A DNA stretch of 64,000 bases. It comes from Streptomyces indicus (GTDB lineage: Bacteria > Actinomycetota > Actinomycetes > Streptomycetales > Streptomycetaceae). Where the stretch lies: positions 116,555 through 180,554 of the forward strand of contig NZ_FNFF01000016.1 of assembly GCF_900100315.1 (NCBI RefSeq). The letters run 5' to 3'. This document shows, in pieces, positions 9,701 to 18,287 of this stretch. The position numbers and the translations under genes were made by a program. The notes below the pieces were generated by a model that was not told the origin of the DNA, did no database searches, and saw only the letters and a program-made list of their open reading frames with translations. Numbering within the stretch: the first letter of the stretch is position 1; every line of letters begins with the position of its first letter.

Positions 9701-10561
9701 ATGGTCACAGCAGAGCGAGGACCAGTACAGCTGGCCGGGAAGGTGGCGGTCGTCACCGGGGCGGGGTCCGGTATCGGCGCGGCGACTGCGATGACGCTGG
9801 CGGCCCTGGGCGCGCGGGTGTGCTGCGCCGGACGCACCGTCGAGAATGTCGAGCAGACAGCCGAGAAGATCAGGGCCGGCGGAGGCGAGGCGTTCGGGCT
9901 GCGCGTCGACGTGACATCGCAGGCGGACAATGACGAGATGGTGCGCGAGACGGTCGCCCGTTACGGCGCCGTGCACATCGCCCACCTCAACGCTGGAACA
10001 GGGCACTGGGCCGGAATCCTGGACTATCCGCTGGAGGAATGGGACCGCACGATGGCGGTGAACCTGCGCGGCGTCATGCTCGGTCTGCAGGCGGCGGGCC
10101 GGGCGATGCGCGACGCGGGCGGTGGCTCGATCGTGATCACCTCGTCGGCGGCCGGACTCACCGGCGCCCGTATGTCGACGGCCTACGCGGCGTCGAAGCA
10201 CGGCGTGATCGGTCTGGCCAAGTCGGCTGCCCTGGAGCTGGGGTCCGTCGGTATCCGCGTCAACACCGTCTGCCCGGGCTACATCGCCAGCAACGAACTA
10301 ATGGCGCAGATGGGCGAGGAACTCGATCTCGCCGACCGGTTCCCCCTGCGCCGACCCGGACGCAGCGAGGAAGTCGCCGACCTGGTCGCGTTCCTGGCCG
10401 GCGACCACGCCGCTTTCATCACCGGCAGCGTCTTCACCATCGACGGCGGCTGGCTGGCCGGCGGCATCGACCTCCACGACGAACCCGCTGACCAGGCAAC
10501 CGGGGACGAGCGCGTCGCCGCGCTGGCCAACGCCAATGCGCCGTACCCGGCAGACTCGTAG
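9701..10561 (+). CDS. SDR family oxidoreductase
   Basis: A 286-residue classical short-chain dehydrogenase/reductase. The ATG at 9701 follows AGGAAGG. The cofactor motif TGAGSGIG is near residue 19-26, the NAG-type motif appears as NAGTGHW, the catalytic serine is in ITSSAAG, and the YAASK catalytic pair follows at about residues 164-168. The RVN..CPG segment and a C-terminal GSVFTIDGGWLAGG are typical of the family. It reduces or oxidises an unknown alcohol or carbonyl with NAD(P). It is 39 nt after the SigJ-like gene and likely co-transcribed with it, so it may be a stress- or redox-related target of that cluster. Confidence 0.9.
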   Translation: MVTAERGPVQLAGKVAVVTGAGSGIGAATAMTLAALGARVCCAGRTVENVEQTAEKIRAGGGEAFGLRVDVTSQADNDEMVRETVARYGAVHIAHLNAGTGHWAGILDYPLEEWDRTMAVNLRGVMLGLQAAGRAMRDAGGGSIVITSSAAGLTGARMSTAYAASKHGVIGLAKSAALELGSVGIRVNTVCPGYIASNELMAQMGEELDLADRFPLRRPGRSEEVADLVAFLAGDHAAFITGSVFTIDGGWLAGGIDLHDEPADQATGDERVAALANANAPYPADS

Positions 10562-10575
10562 GAGCTCACCAACAG

Positions 10576-10607
10576 GTCCGCCACGAGCATCGCGTGCCGT
10601 GGCGGAC
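10576..10607. terminator. Hairpin between convergent genes
   Basis: GTCCGCCAC and GTGGCGGAC form a perfect 9-bp stem with a 14-nt loop, starting 15 nt after the SDR stop and ending 50 nt before the stop of the convergent YHS gene. It lacks a clear T run on either side, as is common for terminators in high-GC actinomycetes. Confidence 0.6.
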
Positions 10608-10656
10608 TCCTGGTCCCGCGAAGGCTGTTCTCCTGCGGCTGCCTCCCGCGAGGCGC

Positions 10657-11316
10657 TCAGGGGCCGGCGAGCGGCACTCCGTGTTCGTCGGCGAACGAGC
10701 GTCGGCACATTCCGTGGCAGAAGGCGTACAGCTTGCCCTCGTGGACCAGCGTGAGCGGCGAGTCCTCGAGCCGCACGCTCATCCCGCACACGGGGTCGAT
10801 GAGCAGGCCTGCGTCCCTGCCAGGTGCCGAAGCGTGCGTCTCGGCGTCGTGTCGGTCCCGGTAGGGCCGGCTGATGAGTTCCGTCAGCTCCAGGCTGCCC
10901 ATGGCCTGCCCGTGCAGGCCGACACCACCCTCGCTGATGCCGTTGACCAGGACGATCGCGTGCGGGGCCTGGAACAGCCGCGCGCCGTCCCGCCCGGCCT
11001 GCTGCTCCGTCGCGGCGAGCACCTCGGTGATGGTGCGGATGAAGTACGAGCTCGCTTCCTTGCGCCACGAGGCGGGAACGGTGACGCGGACGAGGAAGCG
11101 GGGCGGATCCGCCGGATCAGCTGCGGGGCGCTCTCCTGTGATCCAGGACGCCGTCTCGTGTACCAGCACGTGCGTCAGCAGGCGCTGTGCATCGAGCACT
11201 TCGACGGCGTGACTGTCGTCCTCGGTCATCAGCGCATCGATGATCCGTCGGCCCATGTGCACGCGCTCCTGTTCGCCCAGCACGCCGCGAGGAACGTATA
11301 CGTCGATCAGCAACAT
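10657..11316 (-). CDS. Tautomerase-like protein fused to a C-terminal YHS domain
   Basis: A 219-residue cytosolic protein. The N-terminal ~150 residues resemble 4-oxalocrotonate tautomerase/MIF-like folds (MLLIDVYVPRG..., ITEVLA, a hydrophobic IVLVNGISEGGVG strand), but the position after the start methionine is leucine, not the catalytic Pro1 of that family. The C-terminal ~50 residues are a YHS domain: DPVCGMSV, then LVHEGKLYAFCHGMCRRSF, keeping the metal-binding cysteines. YHS domains occur in metal-handling proteins. AGGTGG lies just upstream of the ATG at 11316. Function unknown; a metal-linked sensor or scaffold is possible. The tautomerase assignment is from overall pattern only. Confidence 0.65.
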   Translation of the reverse strand: MLLIDVYVPRGVLGEQERVHMGRRIIDALMTEDDSHAVEVLDAQRLLTHVLVHETASWITGERPAADPADPPRFLVRVTVPASWRKEASSYFIRTITEVLAATEQQAGRDGARLFQAPHAIVLVNGISEGGVGLHGQAMGSLELTELISRPYRDRHDAETHASAPGRDAGLLIDPVCGMSVRLEDSPLTLVHEGKLYAFCHGMCRRSFADEHGVPLAGP

Positions 11317-11463
11317 TGTCCGCCACCTGCCGTCAGCGTGGAAACCATGTGCCCACCGTGCCCGTCCATGACGGACGCGGCATCGTACGGGCGGACCGGG
11401 CCGGAGATAGTGCGAGGGGAGTAGTGAGTACCCGTGCGTACTGCCGTGGCACTCGTGGTGCGG

Positions 11464-12486
11464 CTAGCGCGAGGCGCACCCGAACCGTTGGCCCGCGACG
11501 TCGACGAAGTTCTCGAACATCGCGTTGCTCCGTGGCGTGCCGGGCTGTCCCATGGCGTCGTGGTACTTCTGGCCGATTTCCATGGAGAAGTACGTGGGCG
11601 TTCCCGAGCAATCGGCCACCACATGCTGGGAGTCGAAGCCCGACACCTTGTGCCCGGCTACCTGCGGCTGCGGTTCGTATGCGGGGGAGGCCTGCATTGC
11701 AGCGATGAGGTGCGGCTCCTGGGTCACGCTGAACACGGCATGCTCTTCGACCTCGCAGGACCAGGTGTGCTCGGAGCGGTCCTGGATCCATTCGCTGATC
11801 TTCGACTGGCCTTTCTGGCCGGGGAATCGCAGACCTTGAAGTCCGCAGATTTCGTCGCCCGTCACCGGTTGAGGCTTCGGGGCGGCCACGAGGGAATCGG
11901 GTGCGGTGAGGGCTTTGCCGCTCGCGCAGTCGGCCTGCTGGGCTGCCTTGTTGGCGACCTCTGTCAGCAGCCGGGCGACCTTCTTCGGATCCGAGCCTTC
12001 CGGGGCGTACGCCTCCACGATGGCCGGTCCGTCCTGTGTCGTGCAGGCTTCGGGGAGCAGGACCCAGCCGTGGTCCGCGCCCACAGCGCCCGTGGCGCCG
12101 TCGGCGAAGTAGGACATCCGCGCGGGGCTGGGCCAGCGCCCTTCCATGAAGGCGACGTCACCGCGTTCGCGGTCTGCCGAGATCCGCAGGGATTCGGTTT
12201 CGGAGCCCGGAAGGAAGGACGAACTGTCCACGGTGCAGGTGAAGTCGAGCCGGTCACTGGACGAGGCATCCAGGGCCACCCCGTCGGTCACGCGGCCTGA
12301 CGCGGTGAAGACGGCATCGGCCGATGCGGTGGGCACCATTCCTCCGCACACGCTGTCCTTGGCGAAGAGGTTGGTGTTCAGCCAGAGGTGCGCGCCCACC
12401 GCTGCGATGACCACCGCCAGGGCGGGAGCAATGATCTTCGGGCCGGGGCGCCGTCGGGGTCGGCCGCTGCTGTTCGTCATGTTCAT
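11464..12486 (-). CDS. Membrane-anchored secreted protein of triad A (unknown function)
   Basis: A 340-residue protein with a basic N terminus (RPRRRPGPK) and a single hydrophobic helix at about residues 17-36, the remainder being outside the membrane. Several cysteines (VCGGM, FTCTV, EACTT, ADCASG, EICGL, WSCEV, VADCS, FGCAS) suggest disulfides. Its ATG overlaps the stop of the upstream AG1-like gene in an ATGA arrangement, so the two are translationally coupled. A decayed piece of a paralogue (sharing APDSLVAAPKPQPVTG) is found at 50955-51126. It occupies the same slot as the lipoprotein-like gene at 36343-36861 in the second triad. No known domain is recognised. The stop codon is TAG. Confidence 0.7.
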   Translation of the reverse strand: MNMTNSSGRPRRRPGPKIIAPALAVVIAAVGAHLWLNTNLFAKDSVCGGMVPTASADAVFTASGRVTDGVALDASSSDRLDFTCTVDSSSFLPGSETESLRISADRERGDVAFMEGRWPSPARMSYFADGATGAVGADHGWVLLPEACTTQDGPAIVEAYAPEGSDPKKVARLLTEVANKAAQQADCASGKALTAPDSLVAAPKPQPVTGDEICGLQGLRFPGQKGQSKISEWIQDRSEHTWSCEVEEHAVFSVTQEPHLIAAMQASPAYEPQPQVAGHKVSGFDSQHVVADCSGTPTYFSMEIGQKYHDAMGQPGTPRSNAMFENFVDVAGQRFGCASR

Positions 12487-14774
12487 TTCCTTGTACGCAG
12501 TGCGGTGAAGGCGTCCTCGCGCCCGGTGATGAAACTCTGCTTCGCCTCGCCCATGGCGTGCTTGTGTGCCTCGGTATCGGCGATGCCGTGCGTGCTGCCC
12601 CAGCCCTGGAGCAGCGCGTTCGTGCCGCCGATGCCGGCCGACGAGGCGGTGCTGTCCTGGGACCTCGCCGCGTCCTCGGCGGCGGCCGCCACGTCCTTGG
12701 AGTATTCGTAGGTGGCCGCGTCGACCATGCGCTGGATCGGGTCGCCCACGACGGGGATCTGGGTGAACAGCCCGCCCACGCCGTGGTACGTGTAGCGCAT
12801 GTCGTCGTTGAGCTTTCCGATCTTGGCGTCACGGTCGTCCAGGATCATGTCGGCTCCGATCGCGGTCATCGAGCCGTAGACCTCTCCGACGTGGCGGGCC
12901 TTGTTGTCCCAGTCGCCCACGACGTTGTTCTGCTGGTCGGCGGGGGCGGTCCTGGCCGTGTCCAGGTATTCGGCGGAGTAGAGCTTCTGGTTCTCGTACA
13001 GGAGGTCGTGGACGAGGACGGGATCGCCGTCGGGCGTCGTTCCGTACTCCGCGTCCGACACGCCCCGCATGACGCGCAGCAGACTGGCCTTGTTGTTGGT
13101 GATGCTCGAGTCGTCACCGTTGGCGTTGATGGAAGCAAGTCCTTCGGGGCTGCTCTTCTCGGTGCCGCTGAGAATCGCGTGGGTGTCGACGGTGTAGTCG
13201 GCGAGCGCCCGGCCGAGCGGCACCTTCATGTTCTCCGGAACCGTGTCGCCCTTCCCGTCCTGGTCCAAGAGGGCGATGGTGTCCTGCATGACGCGGGTCT
13301 GGGCCTCCGTGTGGTGCCCGAACTCGGCCCCGGCGGCGTTGGGCTCGCGTCCGGTGCTCGCCGCTTCGAGCGCCAGGCCCAAGCCCTTCTGGCTGTCCGC
13401 GATGGCCGTGTCCCGGGAGTCGGCTCCCTCGTACTCGATGTTGCCGCCCGGGCCGCCCCACGTGCTGTTGTTCACGAAATCGCTGTCGCGGTCCATGAGA
13501 TAGCGAAGCCGGTCGTTGCTGCGGTGCTCGGCGTCCTCGCCGGAAGCTCCAGGGTCGAGATAGGCCGTGGCAGTGGCGGGATCCTTGCTCATGATGCCGA
13601 GGGCGCCGTCGACGGGATCGTGCGCGAACCAGCTCGTGCCCTTGCCGCTGAAGTCGCCGTACAGGTCCCAGACATGGGGGTCCTTCTTCTCGGCGGCGAT
13701 CATGTCGTCGGTGACGTCGCTCAGGAACTGGGTGGAGTACCCGTCGCCGTGCTGCATCATGGTCACCAGGGCTTGGTATCCGCGGATCTGCTGGTCGTGG
13801 CCCTTGCGGCCGGCGTCCATGTGCTCCCCGACGGCCTTCAGGTCGTACTGCTCGAGTCCGGTCTTCTTCAGATCGGCCCGGAAGTCCTTGTAGAACTTCG
13901 AATCCGGGTCCTTGGTGGCGGTCGCCAAAGTCGTGGCGAGGCCCTTCTGCAGACCGAGGTAGTCGCCCTTGCGGTCCTTGTCGTCGAAGTAGGCCAGGTC
14001 GTTGAGCTTGTTGGTGAACTTCACTGTGCCCGACGCGCCGAGGCTGTTGAGGAGGGTCTGGGAGAACTTCGGGTCGTCGGAGTTGTCGCGGAACGTCCGC
14101 TTGAGCTCGGCCATCTCCGCCGCGGAGACCTTCTCGCCGCCGTTGATACGGGTGGCGATGTCCGCCGCGTGATCGGCCTCGTACTGCTCGATGTCCGACT
14201 TGGCCTCGTGGTTGAAGCCGTTGAACGTGCCGTCCCGCGCGTCCCGGTCGATGACCACCGCCTCGAGGGCGAGCTTGACGCCCGCGTCGGCATCGGTGAT
14301 GGCTTTGACCGCGGCCGAGATGGCCTCGTTCCACTCACCCACGGCCTTGCGGGCGGAAGCCTGGTAGTCAGGGTCGTGGTGATACGCGTTGCGGGTCGCC
14401 GCGTCCAGACTCGCGGTGTCGAAGGTGACGTATCCCTGCTCCGAGACCGTCATACCGGCCTTGATGGCGTCGGCTCGTACGGACTTGAGTTTGCCGCGCA
14501 GGTCGGCGAACTGGGTGTGGGCGTCACGCAGTAGCGCGGCGATGGCCTTGGCTTCCTTCTGCGCGCCCTGATACTCACGAAGCGTGATCTTGAAGCGGTC
14601 GTTGGCGGCGCCGGCGGCGATTCCCTGCCAGGTCTGCCCCATCGAGATCTTCGAGACATCCCGCTCATAGGCAGTCTCGAGCTACTTGAACTCGCCCGCC
14701 ATGTCATCCCACTTGTCCGCCGCGGTGGTGAGCGTGGACAGGTCGGTGGTCATCGCTTCGTGGTACGTGGGCAC
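12483..14774 (-). pseudogene. AG1-like large helical protein (triad A) with an early in-frame TAG
   Basis: The natural start appears to be GTG 14774, with GGGGGAAG upstream, giving VPTYHEAMTTDLSTL, which aligns with MLSYEDVMTVRLEPL of the paralogue at 36858-39113. The frame meets TAG at 14682-14684 (codon 31) in FK*LETAY; the paralogue has FEELETLY there, so the stop replaces a glutamate. Downstream the frame is intact for 719 residues from ATG 14642, which has no good ribosome site. The N-terminal ~120 residues look like a WXG100-type helical hairpin; the rest is acidic, Ala/Asp-rich and helical, with no recognised catalytic motif. Streptomyces relatives are often labelled 'AG1 protein'. Either the gene is inactive, makes an N-truncated product, or the codon is read through. 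It overlaps the downstream gene by ATGA. Confidence 0.75.
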
Positions 14775-14820
14775 GTCGTCTTCCCCCGTGGAAGTCGTCG
14801 GAGTGTTCGGCGGCCGGCGG

Positions 14821-15240
14821 TCAGAGGTGGTCGAGGTTGGAGGACTGGCGGACTCGCACCCCGATCCCGATGTCGTTGTTCTGGAAGAGGATCGATGTGT
14901 TGCGCAGCGCGGCCTTGTCCCCGCCGAGCCGGTCCATCAGCGCCTTGACCTGCCGCTCCCACGTGCTGTGCGCCTTCTTCAACGCCGCCGCTGTATCCCA
15001 GCCGCTGAACTCCTTGACCGCAGCGTTCGTCTTGCCCTCGGCGTCGTCACCGGCCTTCTTCGTATCCGGCTCGAGATGCTGCTCGATCGCGTTAGCCGCC
15101 GCCTTCTTCTGGGCCGGCGTGGATGCCAGATCCGCCGTCCCTCCGCCACCGCCCGGAGGAGCCAGCTCATTGAGACGCATCCGATCAGCCTGCGTGGCCG
15201 CAGCATCCGACTTCATCGACTCCCACTCGTCCCAGGCCAT
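14821..15240 (-). CDS. Small helical protein of triad A (possible type VII-like partner)
   Basis: A 139-residue, charged, cysteine-free protein with no signal peptide. It starts AWDEWESMKSDAA, has a Gly-rich linker (PPGGGGGT), then helices with FSGWDTAAALKKAHSTWERQVKAL. The W-D/W spacing and amphipathic helices resemble WXG100/ESX-type partners, but the motif is not canonical. The close paralogue at 39132-39560 keeps AWDEWE and FKGWDTGSGLKDAHEKWARQL. It is 46 nt upstream of the AG1-like gene and presumably its partner. A purine-rich GAGGGGG precedes the ATG at 15240. Role inferred from context only. Confidence 0.7.
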   Translation of the reverse strand: MAWDEWESMKSDAAATQADRMRLNELAPPGGGGGTADLASTPAQKKAAANAIEQHLEPDTKKAGDDAEGKTNAAVKEFSGWDTAAALKKAHSTWERQVKALMDRLGGDKAALRNTSILFQNNDIGIGVRVRQSSNLDHL

Positions 15241-15345
15241 GGCCCGCCCCCTCGACAGTGATCATGTGGTGACACCCTACGAAAATGTGTTCACGCAAGT
15301 AAAGAAGATCCCAAGAACGCTACCTCCCTTGAGCCGCCTCGAAGG

Positions 15346-15579
15346 GTGGCCTCGCGTCAGGTGCGGCGCCAAAGGGGGTTTCCTGAGCTGGGGGAGGCGG
15401 CCCGCCATGTGGACACGGGTCGCCACCCCGCCTTGGCCCTCACTGTGGCGGTCCTGTCCTTGCCTTTCATCCTGTGGGCGGGACTTGGGGTGATTGCCCT
15501 GGCTTCCTGCTGGGTCGGTCTCGCGGCCGGCGTGCTGTTCGCCGTCGGGCCGGACAGCTCTGGCCCGCATGGGCACTAG
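15346..15579 (+). CDS. Possible small membrane protein
   Basis: A 77-residue frame from GTG 15346, or a ~56-residue version from GTG 15409, which sits ~12 nt after GGGGGAGG. The last 50 residues contain two hydrophobic stretches (ALALTVAVLSLPFILW and VIALASCWVGLAAGVLFAV), which argues for a real membrane protein. It points opposite to its neighbours, and its TAG stop shares CTAG with the stop of the convergent gene at 15576. No family recognised; it could be a chance frame. Confidence 0.4.
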   Translation: MASRQVRRQRGFPELGEAARHVDTGRHPALALTVAVLSLPFILWAGLGVIALASCWVGLAAGVLFAVGPDSSGPHGH

Positions 15580-16211
15580 CTCATGGGTGCGTACGGGTTG
15601 CCGTGACCGGGAAGCCGGCCGCCGGGCATGTAGCGCAGGCGGCCCTGGGTGTCCGTGACCTGGAGGTAGCCCGCCGCGGTGAGTTGGCGTGCGTACTGGG
15701 CGTTGAGGCGGGGTGTCCAGTGGCGGCTCACGCCGTACATGAGCGGGAAGAGGAGGGCGAGCGCGGCCAAGGCGAGGGCGGCTCCGGAATTTCCGGCGAG
15801 GGCGGAGATGGCGGAGCCGATGGCCCAGGCGAGGCCGCCGCCGATCGCGACGGATTTCGTGGCGGCCACCCGGTCGGGGCGGCTCAGGTCGAACTTCATC
15901 CGGATCTTGAGCAGTTCGACCGCCGCCCGGTCGACGGCCGGGATCGGCCCGCCGCTCGACGCGTCGGGGTAGCGGCTCCTGGTCGCCTGCGCCTTCAGGC
16001 GTGCCTGCGGGGTCGGGTCGGGCACGAGCTGGACATACGTGCCGTCCTGGCCGCCGCTCCAGGTGTCGGCGTACTCGTAGCCGAAGTGTTCGGCGAGCGC
16101 CGCCCCTCCGGCCAGCTTCGCGTAGGGCCGCAAGGAGTACCGGGTGTGCGCCACGCAGGGTTCACCTGTCTCCATGGCTCTGATCAACCGCCGTGTCTGC
16201 CGTGACCCCAC
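15576..16211 (-). CDS. Membrane protein of unknown function
   Basis: GTG 16211 is chosen because GGGAGG lies ~8 nt upstream; the open frame further upstream is low-complexity. The product is 211 residues. Residues ~1-105 appear cytosolic. Two hydrophobic helices follow (AIGGGLAWAIGSAISALAG and AALALAALALLFPLMYGV), then a short tail with a W..RLNAQYARQLTAAGYLQV segment that looks like a small winged-helix or ATP-like element. It is upstream of the triad A genes on the same strand, but a 335-nt gap separates them. Function unknown. Confidence 0.65.
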   Translation of the reverse strand: MGSRQTRRLIRAMETGEPCVAHTRYSLRPYAKLAGGAALAEHFGYEYADTWSGGQDGTYVQLVPDPTPQARLKAQATRSRYPDASSGGPIPAVDRAAVELLKIRMKFDLSRPDRVAATKSVAIGGGLAWAIGSAISALAGNSGAALALAALALLFPLMYGVSRHWTPRLNAQYARQLTAAGYLQVTDTQGRLRYMPGGRLPGHGNPYAPMS

Positions 16212-16350
16212 CGTCCCGCCTCCCTTTGCGTCTGCTGATGAGCCGGCCTGCTGAAGTACTGCTGTCGCGTCTGCTGTTGCTCCCGGCGCAACCGCGCCCC
16301 TGAAGTGCTCCTCCCGGATCCCGCGGGTCTCACGCCGGACCCGGTGGGCC

Positions 16351-16839
16351 TCAGCAGGGACCGTCCGAGACCCCTGCGCTGAGCACGCCGTCATGGTGGG
16401 TCAGGCGGATGCAGTACGTGCTGTCGGTGTCGAGTGTGGTGACCTCGTACCCCGAGGCCCCGGACTCGGCGTCCTGGACGAGCAACCCGTGCGGGGCGCC
16501 GATGCCGGTGTCCTCGATGGCGCTCTCGATGAGGCCTTGGTCGTACATCGCATACGGGTTGTAGTCGTCCACGCCTGCGAGTGGTGAGTCGGAGAGGAGC
16601 TCGCCGTTGGGGTCGGCGGCTCCGTCGAGTTCCTCCACCGCTTGGTGTATTGCATCGCGCAGTTCGCCCTCGCTCCAACTGGATCCGGCCTGGAGGGAGT
16701 ACAGCATGATCCCAGCGAAGAGCAGCGAGCCGATGATGAGGGCGACACCGACTGGGTTGCGGTGGTTGTAGACGTACCGGCTTGTGCCCCACCTGCTGCG
16801 GATGAAGACCGGCTCGTGGGTTCCGTCGCGTACGGACAT
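16351..16839 (-). CDS. Single-pass membrane protein with extracytoplasmic domain
   Basis: The ATG at 16839 has GGAG 8 nt upstream. The 162-residue product has a short cytosolic lead (HEPVFIRSRWGTS), one transmembrane helix at about residues 28-48 (PVGVALIIGSLLFAGIMLYS), and an acidic outer domain with two cysteines near the end (TYCIRL and SDGPC) that may form a disulfide. A frameshifted relic of the same gene lies at 36056-36292. It is directly downstream of the SPFH pair on the same strand (104-nt gap). Function unknown. Confidence 0.7.
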   Translation of the reverse strand: MSVRDGTHEPVFIRSRWGTSRYVYNHRNPVGVALIIGSLLFAGIMLYSLQAGSSWSEGELRDAIHQAVEELDGAADPNGELLSDSPLAGVDDYNPYAMYDQGLIESAIEDTGIGAPHGLLVQDAESGASGYEVTTLDTDSTYCIRLTHHDGVLSAGVSDGPC

Positions 16840-16943
16840 GCCTGGCTCTCCTTCGCCCGGCGGGGTGCCGCCGGGGATGGGTGTCGTCATGGGCCGGCCG
16901 AGGGCTGCTCGCTCGGGCCGGAGAGATGGTCCGGGGTGTCTGG

Positions 16944-18287
16944 TCAGTCGCTGTCGGTGTCCCGGCTTCCGTCGAGGTAGCGGGCGGCGAGCCGCGCCGC
17001 ATCCGTCGGCGTCGTGTCGGCGGGCAATGCCGCGATGCGAGGCAGGAGTTGAGCGGCGAGCAGCGTGGTGAGCGCGGAGTCGCCGCCGTTCCCGTCGGTG
17101 CGGACCACCACGGGCTGGGGCGCCTTCGAGGCCAGCTCGGCACCGACTTCGAGGCGACGCCGGGCCAGTTCGTACTGGAGCACCGCGCGGTTGTCGCGGT
17201 AGGCCTTGGCCAGGGCGCGCTGGGCGCGCGCCTCGTTCTCGGCGGAGATCAGACCGCTGCGGCCGCGGGTCTCGATCTCGAAGCGGACGCGCTGCGCGTT
17301 GGTCTCCTGCTCCTCCAGGAGCTGGGCGACCTGCTCGCGCGCCTTGTTGAGCGCGGCCTTGACCTCGACGATCCGGGCGTCCCGGACCTTCTTGGCGCGC
17401 TCGATGTCCATGCCGAGGCTGTCGATGCGCCGCTTGCGGGTCAGGCCCCACTCCTGCTCGTACGCCGTGCGCTCTTTGGCGACACGTTCACGGGTGGCCA
17501 GGTGCTGCTGGTACTGGGCCGGGAGCTGGACGTCGGGGATGTTGCAACCGGTGATACGGACGCCGTAGCGGTCCAGCTGCCGGTTGAGGAGCTCCTGCAT
17601 GTCCGCCACGTCCGAGCCGCGCAGGTCGTACGCGCGCTCGGTGCGCATCTTGCGGGCGCGCTGGCGGATGGCGTCCTGGACCGCGCTGGACAGCACCAGG
17701 TCGAAGTTGCCGGCGCCGATGGTCCGTACGAAAAGGACGGCGTCGGTGATGCGGAACTTCAGGAAGACCTCGATCGAGCGCAGCGGCACGTTCTCCTGGG
17801 TCGGGCAGGCCATCACCGGTGCGGAGTACGGGATTTCGGTGGCGGTGTCGACCACGAAGTCCACCCGGGACCAGGGGTGCCACAGGTAGTGCCGGCCCGC
17901 GTCGAGGGTGCGGGTGACGGCTCCGTAGCGGGTCAGGACGCCGTTGGTGCCCTGCTCGATCTCGACGATCGAGGAGCGCCACCACCACAGGGCGCCGAGC
18001 AACAGGAACAGCGCGCCCGCCGTGTAGAAGAGCGTGGCGAGGGCTCCGTAGGCGAGGTCGCCGACGCCGTCCGATTCCGCCTCGCGCAGGCTCAGCATCA
18101 CGGCGCTGAGCAGGGTGAACACGCCCAGCCAGAGCGGCAGCATCCACCACAGGCGGCGGCTGTTGCGCGGGATGATCACGGGGATGAGGGTGTCGGCCTC
18201 GCCGCCGCGCAGGAGTTGGGCGATGCTGCTCCAGGGCGCGACGGCCTCGGAGATGACGGACCGTCGGTGGGTTCGGGCGGTGCTCAT
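16944..18287 (-). CDS. SPFH/band-7 (flotillin/stomatin-like) membrane protein 1
   Basis: A 447-residue protein with two N-terminal transmembrane helices (about residues 46-67 and 78-103), then a band-7 domain (residues ~105-270: EIEQGTNGVLTRYGAVTRTLDAGRHYLWHPW, VFLKFRITDAVLFV) and a long charged coiled coil (~270-370). The family forms ring- or cage-like oligomers that organise membrane microdomains and regulate proteases or stress responses. Its ATG overlaps the stop of the second SPFH gene (ATGA at 18284-18287), so the two are translationally coupled and probably form a hetero-oligomer. A ~300-bp decayed copy of its coiled-coil region is at about 39680-39985. Confidence 0.85.
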   Translation of the reverse strand: MSTARTHRRSVISEAVAPWSSIAQLLRGGEADTLIPVIIPRNSRRLWWMLPLWLGVFTLLSAVMLSLREAESDGVGDLAYGALATLFYTAGALFLLLGALWWWRSSIVEIEQGTNGVLTRYGAVTRTLDAGRHYLWHPWSRVDFVVDTATEIPYSAPVMACPTQENVPLRSIEVFLKFRITDAVLFVRTIGAGNFDLVLSSAVQDAIRQRARKMRTERAYDLRGSDVADMQELLNRQLDRYGVRITGCNIPDVQLPAQYQQHLATRERVAKERTAYEQEWGLTRKRRIDSLGMDIERAKKVRDARIVEVKAALNKAREQVAQLLEEQETNAQRVRFEIETRGRSGLISAENEARAQRALAKAYRDNRAVLQYELARRRLEVGAELASKAPQPVVVRTDGNGGDSALTTLLAAQLLPRIAALPADTTPTDAARLAARYLDGSRDTDSD

